A stretch of DNA of 64,000 nucleotides from Gelidibacter sp035515035 (GTDB taxonomy: Bacteria > Bacteroidota > Bacteroidia > Flavobacteriales > Flavobacteriaceae). The stretch covers positions 15,537 to 79,536 of the forward strand of contig NZ_DATJCA010000047.1 of the NCBI RefSeq assembly GCF_035515035.1. The letters are read 5' to 3'. A program made the translations under genes and the position numbers. Below, one piece after another: positions 57,028 to 64,000 of the stretch. Under the pieces are notes generated by a model, which was not told where the DNA came from, made no database searches, and worked only from the letters and a program-made list of their open reading frames with translations. How positions within the stretch are numbered: position 1 is the first letter of the stretch; each line of letters opens with the position of its first letter.

Positions 57028-57971
57028 CGCTATTTTTTTTTCTCACAGCTTTTTACTGCTTTTAGATTTTCAGTTTTCTCCATTTGGGATTTAGATTGGC
57101 GATGGTTAAAACATTATACCATCTATTGAAAGTCATAGTTTTAGTAAGATGGCTCCAAAACTCATGCCGATTTTTGGTCGTCCATAAATTGTTAATTTTG
57201 AAAACAATCACGCTTTCAAGGTGGGTTTTCTTTCCATATTACTAATAAATATGGATTTCCAGATCAAACCTAAACCATTGGTAGTTTACATCTTTCAGTT
57301 TTATCTTTAAATAGGTGTCTTTCGAAACAAATCACTCCTATTTTAAGAGGTGCGGTGATTAAAAGTTTTAAAACTTCAGACGTAGGCACTTAGAATATAC
57401 TAAAAAATTTGTGCTTATCCCTATTTTATTGCAGTAATTGTTTAGTAGTTAACTGAAATCCATAATAGATGTGAATATCTTTATGCCTCTCCTATGTGTC
57501 ATTAGGGATTCCGTTTTTATGACGGTTGACAAATCCAATGGGAAGTTTAATTTTTTTCGAGAATTGCATCCCTCTATCTTTTCTTCTATATAATACTGAT
57601 TATTTATCAAATCTCTTAAACATCGTGAATATTTCTTCTGAAACCAAACGCTTCCTAATTCCGGGAGTTGTAATTGTCGTTATCGGTAATTTTTCGATGC
57701 AAAGAAACATTGGCAACCACATCAAAAGATGGTTATATAGATTACGGATGGCGTCGGGGTTAAGGATAATTTGCATGTCTAAAAGATTAAAACATTTACT
57801 GTCCATCAGTTTTAAAATGGCTTATTACCTTTTTACTCGTCCCCAAAAATAAATCTTGTAAAACCTTTGATAGAAACCATTGAAAAGCACTCCAATCCTT
57901 TACCAAAAAATACACCATACTGTCATTGAAATTCCCTATGCAACATGGACATCTTCGTGTATAATTTTCCG
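57028..57971. other. Gene-free 0.9-kb stretch
   Basis: No gene is supported on either strand. A plus-strand 108-codon frame (57526-57852) and a minus-strand 68-codon frame (57600-57806) overlap each other and match no family. Short minus-strand stretches around 57390-57290 and 57600-57500 are open but interrupted by stops, as in decayed coding DNA. Confidence 0.5.
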
Positions 57972-57979
57972 TAACTTTG
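57972..57979 (+). promoter_or_regulatory. -7 box of the kdsA operon
   Basis: TAACTTTG matches TAnnTTTG and lies 21 nt before the kdsA ATG. The -33 element is not obvious. Confidence 0.5.
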
Positions 57980-58000
57980 CATACTTAAATAAATAAGCAA

Positions 58001-58819
58001 ATGACTCTTAAAGACGTTCCCAAATTAAAACATACAACAGCTAATAATTTCTTTTTATTATGTGGTCCTTGTGCCATTGAAGGTGAAGAAATGGCGCTCC
58101 GAATTGCTGAAAAAGTATTGGCAATCACTGATAAATTACAAATTCCTTATGTCTTTAAAGGGAGTTTTAAAAAAGCGAATCGCAGTAGAATAGATAGTTT
58201 TACGGGAATCGGCGATGAGAAAGCACTTAAAATACTCCGTAAGGTTTCTGAAACTTTTGACATTCCCACAATCACTGATATTCACGAAATATCCGATGCA
58301 GCCATGGCAGCAGAATATGTGGATGTTTTACAGATTCCAGCATTTTTGGTAAGACAAACAGATTTAGTTGTAGCCGCCGCAGAAACGGGGAAAGTGGTCA
58401 ACCTAAAAAAGGGTCAGTTTATGAGTCCTGAGGCCATGAAACACGCCGTCCAGAAAGTTAAAGATGCCGGCAATGAGAAAGTTTGGATTACAGACAGAGG
58501 CACGATGTTCGGCTATCAGGACATGATTGTGGATTTTAGAGGTATCCCTACCATGCGCGAATATGCACCGACGGTTTTGGATGTCACCCACTCATTGCAA
58601 CAACCCAACCAAAGTATTGGTGTTACCGGAGGCAGGCCTGATATGATTGAAACAATTGCTAGAGCTGGCGTTGTAAATAATGTTGATGGTTTGTTTATTG
58701 AAACACATTTCGATCCTGCGAATGCCAAAAGTGATGGCGCCAACATGCTTCACTTAGACAATTTGGAAAAACTACTCACTAATTTAGTGGCCATTAGAAA
58801 AACAATTAATAGCTTATAA
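58001..58819 (+). CDS. kdsA: 3-deoxy-8-phosphooctulonate (Kdo8P) synthase
   Basis: A 272-residue enzyme condensing phosphoenolpyruvate with arabinose 5-phosphate to Kdo8P, the first committed step to the LPS inner-core sugar Kdo. Signatures: CGPCAIEGEEMAL, YVFKGSFKKANRSRIDSFTG, DVLQIPAFLVRQTDL, NLKKGQFMSPEAM and DVTHSLQQPN. Eight bp separate it from the outer-membrane protein gene, so the two are cotranscribed. Confidence 0.97.
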   Translation: MTLKDVPKLKHTTANNFFLLCGPCAIEGEEMALRIAEKVLAITDKLQIPYVFKGSFKKANRSRIDSFTGIGDEKALKILRKVSETFDIPTITDIHEISDAAMAAEYVDVLQIPAFLVRQTDLVVAAAETGKVVNLKKGQFMSPEAMKHAVQKVKDAGNEKVWITDRGTMFGYQDMIVDFRGIPTMREYAPTVLDVTHSLQQPNQSIGVTGGRPDMIETIARAGVVNNVDGLFIETHFDPANAKSDGANMLHLDNLEKLLTNLVAIRKTINSL

Positions 58820-58827
58820 GACTTTTA

Positions 58828-59691
58828 ATGTTTAAAAAAATTCACACACCACTTGTTGGTGTACTACTTTTTTTGTCCACATTCAACACTTTTTCACAAG
58901 ACATCACAGAACCTACAAGGTATACAGCAACCAACAAAGGCAAGTTTTTTGTAAGCTGGGGCGGAAACAGGGCAGCGTTCACAAAATCTGATATCACCTT
59001 CAAAGGAGTGGACTACAATTTTACCATAAAAGAGGTAACGGCAGAGGATAAACCAAAAGGTTGGCATATAGATTATATAAACCCAACACGGATTACCATT
59101 CCGCAAACCAACTTTAAATTGGGTTATTTTATTTCAGATAATTACTCCATAGCCCTTGGAATGGACCACATGAAGTATGTCATGCCTGCAGATAAAATGA
59201 GAATGGTCGATGGCTATATAAATTTACCTTCAAATGATGTAGGATCAGTGTTTAACGGGGGTTATCACAATCAGAATTTATTGATTTCTGAAGATTTTTT
59301 ACAGTTTGAACATACTGATGGATTAAATTATGTGTACCTCGAATTTGCGCGGCATGACGATATTTCCTCGATTTTCAACATTCAAAACACCGATAAATTT
59401 CAGATAAACATCACAGAAGGAATTGGCGCTGGAGTTCTTTATCCAAAAACCAACACCACCCTTTTTGGCCGGGATAGGTATGATGAATTTCATGTTTCAG
59501 GATATGGACTTTCAATTGCCGCCGGGTTGAACTTGACCTTCTTCAAGCACTTTTTTATTCAAGGCGATCTTAGAGGCGGGTATATCAATATGGGTAATAT
59601 CAGAACCACCCGCAATGCAAGTGAAGGTGCTTCACAATACTTTTTCTTTGGAGAAAGCGTTTTTAGTCTAGGCGGAAAATTTAGAATTTAG
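58828..59691 (+). CDS. Predicted outer-membrane beta-barrel protein of unknown function
   Basis: A 287-residue protein with a signal peptide (LFLSTFNTFSQ) and alternating strands that end with aromatic or hydrophobic residues (FFGESVFSLGGKFRI); the repeated pattern GYFISDNYSIALGMDHMKYVMP and AAGLNLTFFKHFFIQGDLRGGYINMG suggests an 8-10 strand barrel. No characterised family is recognised. The operon position between kdsA and a GNAT suggests a link to LPS or the envelope. Confidence 0.75.
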   Translation: MFKKIHTPLVGVLLFLSTFNTFSQDITEPTRYTATNKGKFFVSWGGNRAAFTKSDITFKGVDYNFTIKEVTAEDKPKGWHIDYINPTRITIPQTNFKLGYFISDNYSIALGMDHMKYVMPADKMRMVDGYINLPSNDVGSVFNGGYHNQNLLISEDFLQFEHTDGLNYVYLEFARHDDISSIFNIQNTDKFQINITEGIGAGVLYPKTNTTLFGRDRYDEFHVSGYGLSIAAGLNLTFFKHFFIQGDLRGGYINMGNIRTTRNASEGASQYFFFGESVFSLGGKFRI

Positions 59692-59692
59692 T

Positions 59693-60157
59693 ATGATACA
59701 AATTAGAGAAGCAACTGTAGAAGACATTCCTTTTATCACTACAATTTTTAGGGATTCCATTTCGCATGTCAATGCAAAGGATTATTCTGAAAAGCAAATT
59801 CGTGTCTGGACCTCAGGGGCATTAGACATCGATAAATGGGAGGACCGCATTCAAAACTCCTATTTTATAATTGCCGAATTGAAAGACACTGTCGTAGGAT
59901 TTGCCTATCTCAGCAAAGGCAATTATTTTGACGGGCTCTATGTTCATAAAGATTATTTGCGAAGAGGATTTGGGATCAAATTGATGCGTATTATTGAATC
60001 TCAAGCCTTGGCAAAGGGCTATGAAGTGATCAAAGCTGATGTAAGTATTACGTCCCTTCCATTTTTTGAAGACCAGTATTATATTGTTGAAAGGAGGCAG
60101 AAGAAAAACTATAAAGGTCTGGAATTTGAAATTTATAAGGTATATAAAGAATTGTAA
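59693..60157 (+). CDS. GNAT-family N-acetyltransferase
   Basis: A 154-residue enzyme. The acetyl-CoA site is GLYVHKDYLRRGFGIKLMRIIE (motif A, RRGFG), with the preceding FAYLSKGNYFDGLYV strand. Broad substrate range in this family; substrate unknown. It starts one base after the stop of the barrel gene, so it belongs to the kdsA operon. Confidence 0.88.
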   Translation: MIQIREATVEDIPFITTIFRDSISHVNAKDYSEKQIRVWTSGALDIDKWEDRIQNSYFIIAELKDTVVGFAYLSKGNYFDGLYVHKDYLRRGFGIKLMRIIESQALAKGYEVIKADVSITSLPFFEDQYYIVERRQKKNYKGLEFEIYKVYKEL

Positions 60158-60309
60158 TTAATGTTTCAAATTTCGGGGTGCTTGGTCCTTTTTTCTTCTC
60201 TCTTGATATTAAGAACACTAACCATGGCTAGTCAATTAAACTGAATTTATTAAGTTGATATAGGGATGCCGTCATTGTTCATCAAAATTAACCTTGTATA
60301 TTATGTTCT

Positions 60310-60939
60310 ATGAAATTCCTAAAAACTGTTCTGCTCTTGGTCATTATAATGGTTGTTGCACTGTTATCAACCAACTATTGGATTGTTTACAAAGCAAAGG
60401 ATGCTGTGTATTCCAAAGTTAATGATCTTCCAAAAAACAAGGTAGGCTTACTTTTGGGCACCAGTAAATATAGAGCCCAAGGAGGCATCAATCTTTACTA
60501 CGCCTATCGGATTGATGCCGCAGTTGCTCTGTTTAACGCGGGTAAAATTGACTATATCCTGGTAAGCGGTGACAACGGAACTGAATATTACGATGAACCT
60601 ACAACGTTTAAAAATGACCTCGTTAAAAGAGGGATTCCTGAAGACAGAATTGTTCTAGATTTTGCAGGATTTAGGACTTTGGATTCGGTATTGAGAGCTA
60701 AAGAAGTTTTTGGTCAAGAGTCTTTTACAATAATTTCCCAGAAGTTCCACAATGAGCGCGCCGTGTATTTAGCAAAACACTTTAACATCAATGCCATCGG
60801 GTTTAATGCCAGAGATGTAACTCATCGCTACGGATTAAAAACAAGGGCAAGAGAATATTTAGCGAGAATCAAAGCCTCTATTGACGTCGTATTCAATGTG
60901 CAGCCAAAGTTTCTTGGCGAAAAGATTAAGATAGAATAA
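60310..60939 (+). CDS. SanA-like DUF218 envelope protein
   Basis: A 209-residue protein with one N-terminal membrane helix (about 5-24) and a DUF218 Rossmann-type domain: LLLGTSKYRAQGGINLYYAYRIDAAVALFNAGKIDYILVSGDN, then FTIISQKFHNERAVYLAKHF and DVTHRYGLKTRAREYLAR. This is the SanA group, linked in E. coli to vancomycin resistance at high temperature and to envelope integrity. Confidence 0.88.
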   Translation: MKFLKTVLLLVIIMVVALLSTNYWIVYKAKDAVYSKVNDLPKNKVGLLLGTSKYRAQGGINLYYAYRIDAAVALFNAGKIDYILVSGDNGTEYYDEPTTFKNDLVKRGIPEDRIVLDFAGFRTLDSVLRAKEVFGQESFTIISQKFHNERAVYLAKHFNINAIGFNARDVTHRYGLKTRAREYLARIKASIDVVFNVQPKFLGEKIKIE

Positions 60940-61241
60940 GCAGTGAAACTGTAATTTTAAATATTTTAAATCTATATATGTTATTCCTTTTCTGGAATCG
61001 CAATTAGTATATCGATTATAAAAGATAGGATATATATTTTTGATATATACACTATTTAATGGAAGGGCTCATAGAAAAGCTATCAATATAAGATAATTCA
61101 ACTATAAGTTCTTTAAAGAGGTAACAATACATAGAAATTTAAAAAGCCTGAAAAATATAATATTAGACTTTTTTATTTATACCAAACTGAGGACTGCAGA
61201 TTGCCCGCTGAAGCTGAAGACCGCCAACTGCAGACTGAATA
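60940..61241. repeat. Intergenic gap with ACTGCCAACTGCAGACTG-type repeat
   Basis: The gap ends with a CTG/GACTG-rich tract (about 61185-61238) of the same simple-sequence family as 40902-41145. A weak AAAAAG..CTTTTTT hairpin lies at 61141-61175. No gene is seen. Confidence 0.5.
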
Positions 61242-62444
61242 TTACTCCCCATCCACATAATCCTGTAGATATTCAAATCGCTTTGTGAGCTGCCCGTCTT
61301 TGGTCATTTTGGCGCGCTTAAGAATGCCACGTTCATCGTCATTGAAAAATGCCGGAATGACATGCTCCAAAAACATCTCGCCAAAACCTTCACTGGCATC
61401 CTTTGGGAGTTCACAAGGTAAATTATCAACCGCCATAACAGTGATGGCGCCTTTTGCATCAAAAGCAACTTCTTTTTCCGTTTGGGCATCATAGCCATAA
61501 AACGGATCCACTATTGTAGATGCCCTCAAGGTAGAAGCCACAGGACCGTCAATATCACAACTGATATCTGCTACAAGATTGATCCTGAAATCTGGTGATT
61601 TCGCATCACGACGTGTGAATAAATATGGCGCATTATTACCATAAAAATGACCCGCAATAAATAGATCTGTCTCCTTGGCATAGGCCATAAAGTTGCTAAC
61701 ATAATCTTCTGGGTGTTTATAAAACTGTTGTTTGCTGCCTACTTTTCCATCTTTTCTTTTATTATATTCCATAACATCAATCATGCAATAAACCGGTTCT
61801 GTAAACTGTGAGGTCAAATAAAGGGCATCACTGATCTCCTTTATGTTTAAGTGATCTATAATTTCTTTGGCACCGTATGCAACTTTCCCCGTTCCAGTAA
61901 GCACTATCTTAATTGGTGGGATACTTATTTTATCCAACTCTACCTTCACAGCATTCAAATCAGCCAGCGTTTCCACCTTAGGCAAATTGAATAATCCATC
62001 TCTAAGCCCTAAAGCCCTAAACCCGTTATAAGCGCCAACCAATCCAGCATACCTCCCAAAACCAATTAAGCGGGTCCCACTTTGCTTGACGATGGTTTCA
62101 TGGTCATACAACTCGATATTTTTCTCTAAGATTGCCTGCAGCAGTTCACGGTTATAAACCTGTTTTTTGATGGTATGTGAAAAGAAAAAGTATTTCTTAT
62201 TCGGAATCAAAGCTTCAATGGGTACTTCCTTAACCCCTATAAGAATATCAGCATCGGATACATCATCGGTAACTTCAAATCCCAACGCCCTATAAGCTGA
62301 ATCTGGAAAAACCCTAATATCACTCGACTCCACAATAAACTCAGCTTGTGGAAATTGCGCTCTAACCTTCGCTAATTTTTCTGGGGTGAATACAACACGT
62401 CTGTCAGGTGGGTTTTTACGTTCTTTGATAAGGGCAAATTTCAT
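61242..62444 (-). CDS. NAD(P)-dependent saccharopine/alanine dehydrogenase-like enzyme
   Basis: A 400-residue protein. The N-terminal AlaDh/PNT-type substrate domain starts KFALIKERKNPPDRRVVFTPE; the nucleotide-binding Rossmann loop is VLTGTGKVAYGAKEI (about 180-194). DADILIGVKEVP and the C-terminal NLVADISCDIDGPVASTLRASTI match the lysine-forming saccharopine dehydrogenase (LYS1-like) group rather than alanine dehydrogenase. Reaction in this host is uncertain; lysine metabolism is the best guess. Confidence 0.82.
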   Translation of the reverse strand: MKFALIKERKNPPDRRVVFTPEKLAKVRAQFPQAEFIVESSDIRVFPDSAYRALGFEVTDDVSDADILIGVKEVPIEALIPNKKYFFFSHTIKKQVYNRELLQAILEKNIELYDHETIVKQSGTRLIGFGRYAGLVGAYNGFRALGLRDGLFNLPKVETLADLNAVKVELDKISIPPIKIVLTGTGKVAYGAKEIIDHLNIKEISDALYLTSQFTEPVYCMIDVMEYNKRKDGKVGSKQQFYKHPEDYVSNFMAYAKETDLFIAGHFYGNNAPYLFTRRDAKSPDFRINLVADISCDIDGPVASTLRASTIVDPFYGYDAQTEKEVAFDAKGAITVMAVDNLPCELPKDASEGFGEMFLEHVIPAFFNDDERGILKRAKMTKDGQLTKRFEYLQDYVDGE

Positions 62445-62530
62445 AGAAAAGTGTAATTAGACATTTCCATAATCTCGAAAGATCTCAGCAGGAAATTTTA
62501 TTATTTTGCAAGGTCACGAAAATAAGTCGA

Positions 62531-62548
62531 TTTGCGAGTTTTCGCAAA
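62531..62548. promoter_or_regulatory. TTTGCGA inverted repeat upstream of the dehydrogenase gene
   Basis: TTTGCGA and TCGCAAA flank a GTTT spacer; a further TTGCGAAAA lies at 62605-62613. The half-site resembles the GCGAA units next to aceB (1787-1833), so the same XRE regulator could act here. The remaining 279-bp gap has no gene. Inference only. Confidence 0.35.
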
Positions 62549-62723
62549 CATTCCGTAATTAAATTATTCAGGAAATGTGGTTAATTTTGTTGTAGACTAT
62601 GCAGTTGCGAAAATTTCATAAATTAGTTTATGGGTTACAGGCCACTTATTCTTGATTTTTATTTAAGAACCAGCCAAACCTAGGTTTCATTTAAACGTAT
62701 GCTTATAAAAAGTGTTTATTTCT

Positions 62724-63584
62724 TTACTTAAAGATTGGCCTTTCATAAAAGGTCAATCTAATCCCAAAAAGAAGTACAAATCCTCCAATAACCATCTGAA
62801 GCGATATCATTTCATCAAGCAGCCACCACGCCAGTATTGACGCCAATACCGCTTGTCCCAACAAACTCACGGACACCCTTGTAGCGCGCATATGTTTGGT
62901 AGCAAAACTGATCAGCAACCAGGCCAAGAGTTGGCACACCACCCCCTGAATTACCAATACAAGCCACCCTGTATTTGAAAATCCGCCAAACGGCTCCCCC
63001 ATGATATAACTTAGTAATCCCAAGGCAACAACGGAAGACAGCAAACTCACGGTCATAAAGGTCATGACTTCTAATTCTCCTAAAATCCGTTTGCTGGTCA
63101 ACATATAAATGGCATAGAGCATGCCTGAGAGGATCCCAAAAATAAATGCTAGGTTAAAATCGAAATTGAGAAACAGTTCAAAGCCCACCAAGAGCACCAT
63201 CCCAAATATTGCCACGACGGTACCGACCCAGAAATTCTGTTTAGGTTTATCTTTAAGAAACAGGAATGCCCCTATCCCCACCCAAACTGGCGATAAATTT
63301 GTCAAGAGTGTGGCCTGCGTGGCCGTTGATTGTTGAATAGCAATATTCCAGACACCAACATCCAACCCAAAAACAACCCCACAAATCACGGAGAGCCAAA
63401 ACGCTTTTCGGGAGGTCACCTTAAATTGTTTGGTGATTATCACATATGGTAAAAGAATTGCCGAAGCGATGGCCATCCTATAAAACGCAGAGATTAGTCC
63501 GGGGGTTAAATTTAACTTTACCAAAATTGGAAATATGGATATACAAATGATACCAATCGCTAGTGCAACCCTTGGTTTTGTCAT
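62724..63584 (-). CDS. EamA-family (DMT superfamily) transporter
   Basis: A 286-residue inner-membrane protein with about ten hydrophobic helices in two EamA repeats (TPGLISAFYRMAIASAILLPYVI in the first, VIQGVVCQLLAWLLISFATKHMRATRVSVSLLGQAVLASILAWWLL in the second). The LTNLSPVWVGIGAFLFLKDKP motif is typical. The family exports amino acids or metabolites; no substrate is evident. A TAATTTTG -7 box lies on the minus strand at 63618-63611. Confidence 0.9.
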   Translation of the reverse strand: MTKPRVALAIGIICISIFPILVKLNLTPGLISAFYRMAIASAILLPYVIITKQFKVTSRKAFWLSVICGVVFGLDVGVWNIAIQQSTATQATLLTNLSPVWVGIGAFLFLKDKPKQNFWVGTVVAIFGMVLLVGFELFLNFDFNLAFIFGILSGMLYAIYMLTSKRILGELEVMTFMTVSLLSSVVALGLLSYIMGEPFGGFSNTGWLVLVIQGVVCQLLAWLLISFATKHMRATRVSVSLLGQAVLASILAWWLLDEMISLQMVIGGFVLLFGIRLTFYERPIFK

Positions 63585-63751
63585 GGAAACTTCTTTAATT
63601 CTGTTGTTGGCAAAATTAAGATATAAAGATCAGTACCCATGATTATCGAGAACCTATTTTTTACAGTATTTTGTCATGTTATTATAAATTGTTCTAATTA
63701 TGAAACTAAAATACTTATGACATAATGACCTTAAACATATATATGTCTACG

Positions 63752-63766
63752 TGGCATACTTTTTGA
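63752..63766 (+). promoter_or_regulatory. Sigma-54-like promoter
   Basis: TGGCATACTTTTTGA has the -24 GG and -12 G of a sigma-54 promoter with the required 10-bp spacing (GG-N10-GA, against GG-N10-GC in the consensus). TGTCAT (63672) and ATGACA (63717) half-sites upstream could bind an enhancer activator. It points toward the structured RNA and tmRNA. No activator gene is in the window. Confidence 0.45.
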
Positions 63767-63782
63767 AATAAGTTGGACAGAG

Positions 63783-63815
63783 TTGCAAGGTTAGAAGAAA
63801 CTTTTGGTAACTTTG
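63783..63815 (+). promoter_or_regulatory. Sigma-A promoter before the structured RNA
   Basis: TTG (63783-63785) and TAACTTTG (63808-63815) with 22 bp between them. The -7 box fits TAnnTTTG exactly. A start site about 6-7 nt downstream coincides with the 5' end of the GC-rich structured element at 63822. Confidence 0.6.
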
Positions 63816-63821
63816 CAAACT

Positions 63822-63897
63822 GCGTTAGCGATGGAGGCATTGTTGGAGCTCCTTGAAAAGAGCGACTGCCGAGAGCGCGACCTGAAAGGGAACGCCC
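63822..63897 (+). ncRNA. Candidate structured non-coding RNA upstream of tmRNA
   Basis: A 76-nt GC-rich block in AT-rich surroundings. Complementary segments build a branched fold: GCGTT (63822-63826) with AACGC (63891-63895); GCG (63828-63830) with CGC (63876-63878); GGCA (63836-63839) with TGCC (63867-63870); GCTC (63848-63851) with GAGC (63860-63863); and a CCT-GAA-AGG hairpin (63881-63889). It has tRNA-like length but no anticodon arm, TTC loop or 7-bp acceptor stem. It is either a separate small RNA or the 5' leader of ssrA. Comparison with the Rfam Flavo-1 motif would be informative. Confidence 0.5.
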
Positions 63898-63929
63898 AAT
63901 TATTGAACATTATCTCTCAAAGAATAAGG

Positions 63930-63947
63930 TTCCTGCCTTCGCAGGAA
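63930..63947. repeat. Second copy of the CCTGC-CTTC-GCAGG palindrome
   Basis: TTCCTGC-CTTC-GCAGGAA is identical over 18 bp to the core of the repeat at 35882-35901. It ends 5 nt before the tmRNA 5' end and so lies in the precursor segment that RNase P would remove. Confidence 0.75.
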
Positions 63948-63952
63948 TTAAT

Positions 63953-64000
63953 GGGGTCGACTGGTTTTGACAGCGAGATTTATTGAACGGTAAGCACGTC
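63953..64000 (+). ncRNA. ssrA: 5' end of transfer-messenger RNA (tmRNA), cut by the window edge
   Basis: GGGGTCGACTGGTTTTGACA followed by GTAAGCA (63991-63997) is the conserved 5' tRNA-like end of tmRNA: acceptor strand GGGGTCG, then the D-arm-like GACTGGTTTTGACAGC. tmRNA rescues stalled ribosomes by adding a degradation tag. Only 48 nt are inside the window; the tag frame and 3' half lie beyond the edge. Confidence 0.9.

Noticed and set aside
57526..57852. 108-codon plus-strand ORF
   Set aside because: Overlaps a minus-strand open frame, starts with a non-ATG or weak context and matches no family I know.
63822..63897. A tRNA gene (76 nt, terminal stem, ends CCCA)
   Set aside because: The terminal stem is only 5 bp, there is no anticodon arm and no TTCNA loop, so it is not a tRNA.

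Overview
The window reads as chromosomal DNA of a member of the Bacteroidota, most likely family Flavobacteriaceae. The support is AT-rich DNA, a SusC/SusD outer-membrane import pair, Bacteroidetes-type promoters (-33 TTTG/TTCG and -7 TAnnTTTG), Flavobacteria-style proteins such as a LolC/E-like permease, NamZ and TypA, and the 5' end of a tmRNA gene at the right edge. I saw no transposase, integrase, phage gene, CRISPR array or tRNA gene.

Layout. 1-6.6 kb is a glyoxylate-shunt block: a divergent XRE/IrrE-type short-chain-fatty-acid regulator, malate synthase (aceB), isocitrate lyase (aceA) and a class V alanine-glyoxylate-type aminotransferase, with a phased GCGAA operator between regulator and aceB. 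7.2-16.4 kb is a SusC/SusD pair behind a near-perfect sigma-A promoter, followed by two secreted S9 serine peptidases (one DPP-IV-like), which suggests import and digestion of peptides. 16.4-35.5 kb is mixed housekeeping: a DUF3124 lipoprotein, an SlyD-like FKBP, the murein recycling ligase Mpl, a TPR protein, a giant alpha-2-macroglobulin with a CxEQ thioester site, a cystathionine-beta-synthase-like enzyme, a LolC/E permease, NamZ muramidase, a methyltransferase, an amidohydrolase lipoprotein and a Fic gene broken by one frameshift. 35.9-40.8 kb is a plug-less outer-membrane barrel plus a 1006-residue TPR protein.

41.2-55.0 kb begins with ftsE and continues into a surface-glycan cluster: two methyltransferase/oxygenase-type genes, a beta-helix protein, four glycosyltransferases, FdtA and FdtB (3-amino-3,6-dideoxyhexose synthesis), a hexapeptide acyltransferase, two tandem Wzx-like flippases and a GNAT/FemAB-like enzyme. 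Genes here are packed tightly with several ATGA and convergent overlaps. 55.2-63.6 kb holds typA, a gene-free 0.9 kb, kdsA with an outer-membrane protein and a GNAT, a SanA-like protein, a saccharopine/alanine-dehydrogenase-like enzyme and an EamA transporter.

63.7-64.0 kb is the most unusual stretch: a sigma-54-like promoter, a TAnnTTTG promoter, a GC-rich 76-nt multi-branched RNA candidate, a short palindromic repeat and then the start of ssrA (tmRNA). Short simple-sequence repeats (CACAGAGATACACGGAG type, ACTGCCGACTGC type, AACTTGCAACTTG type and the palindrome CCTGCCTTCGCAGG) are scattered between genes; one appears to have inserted in frame inside fdtB.
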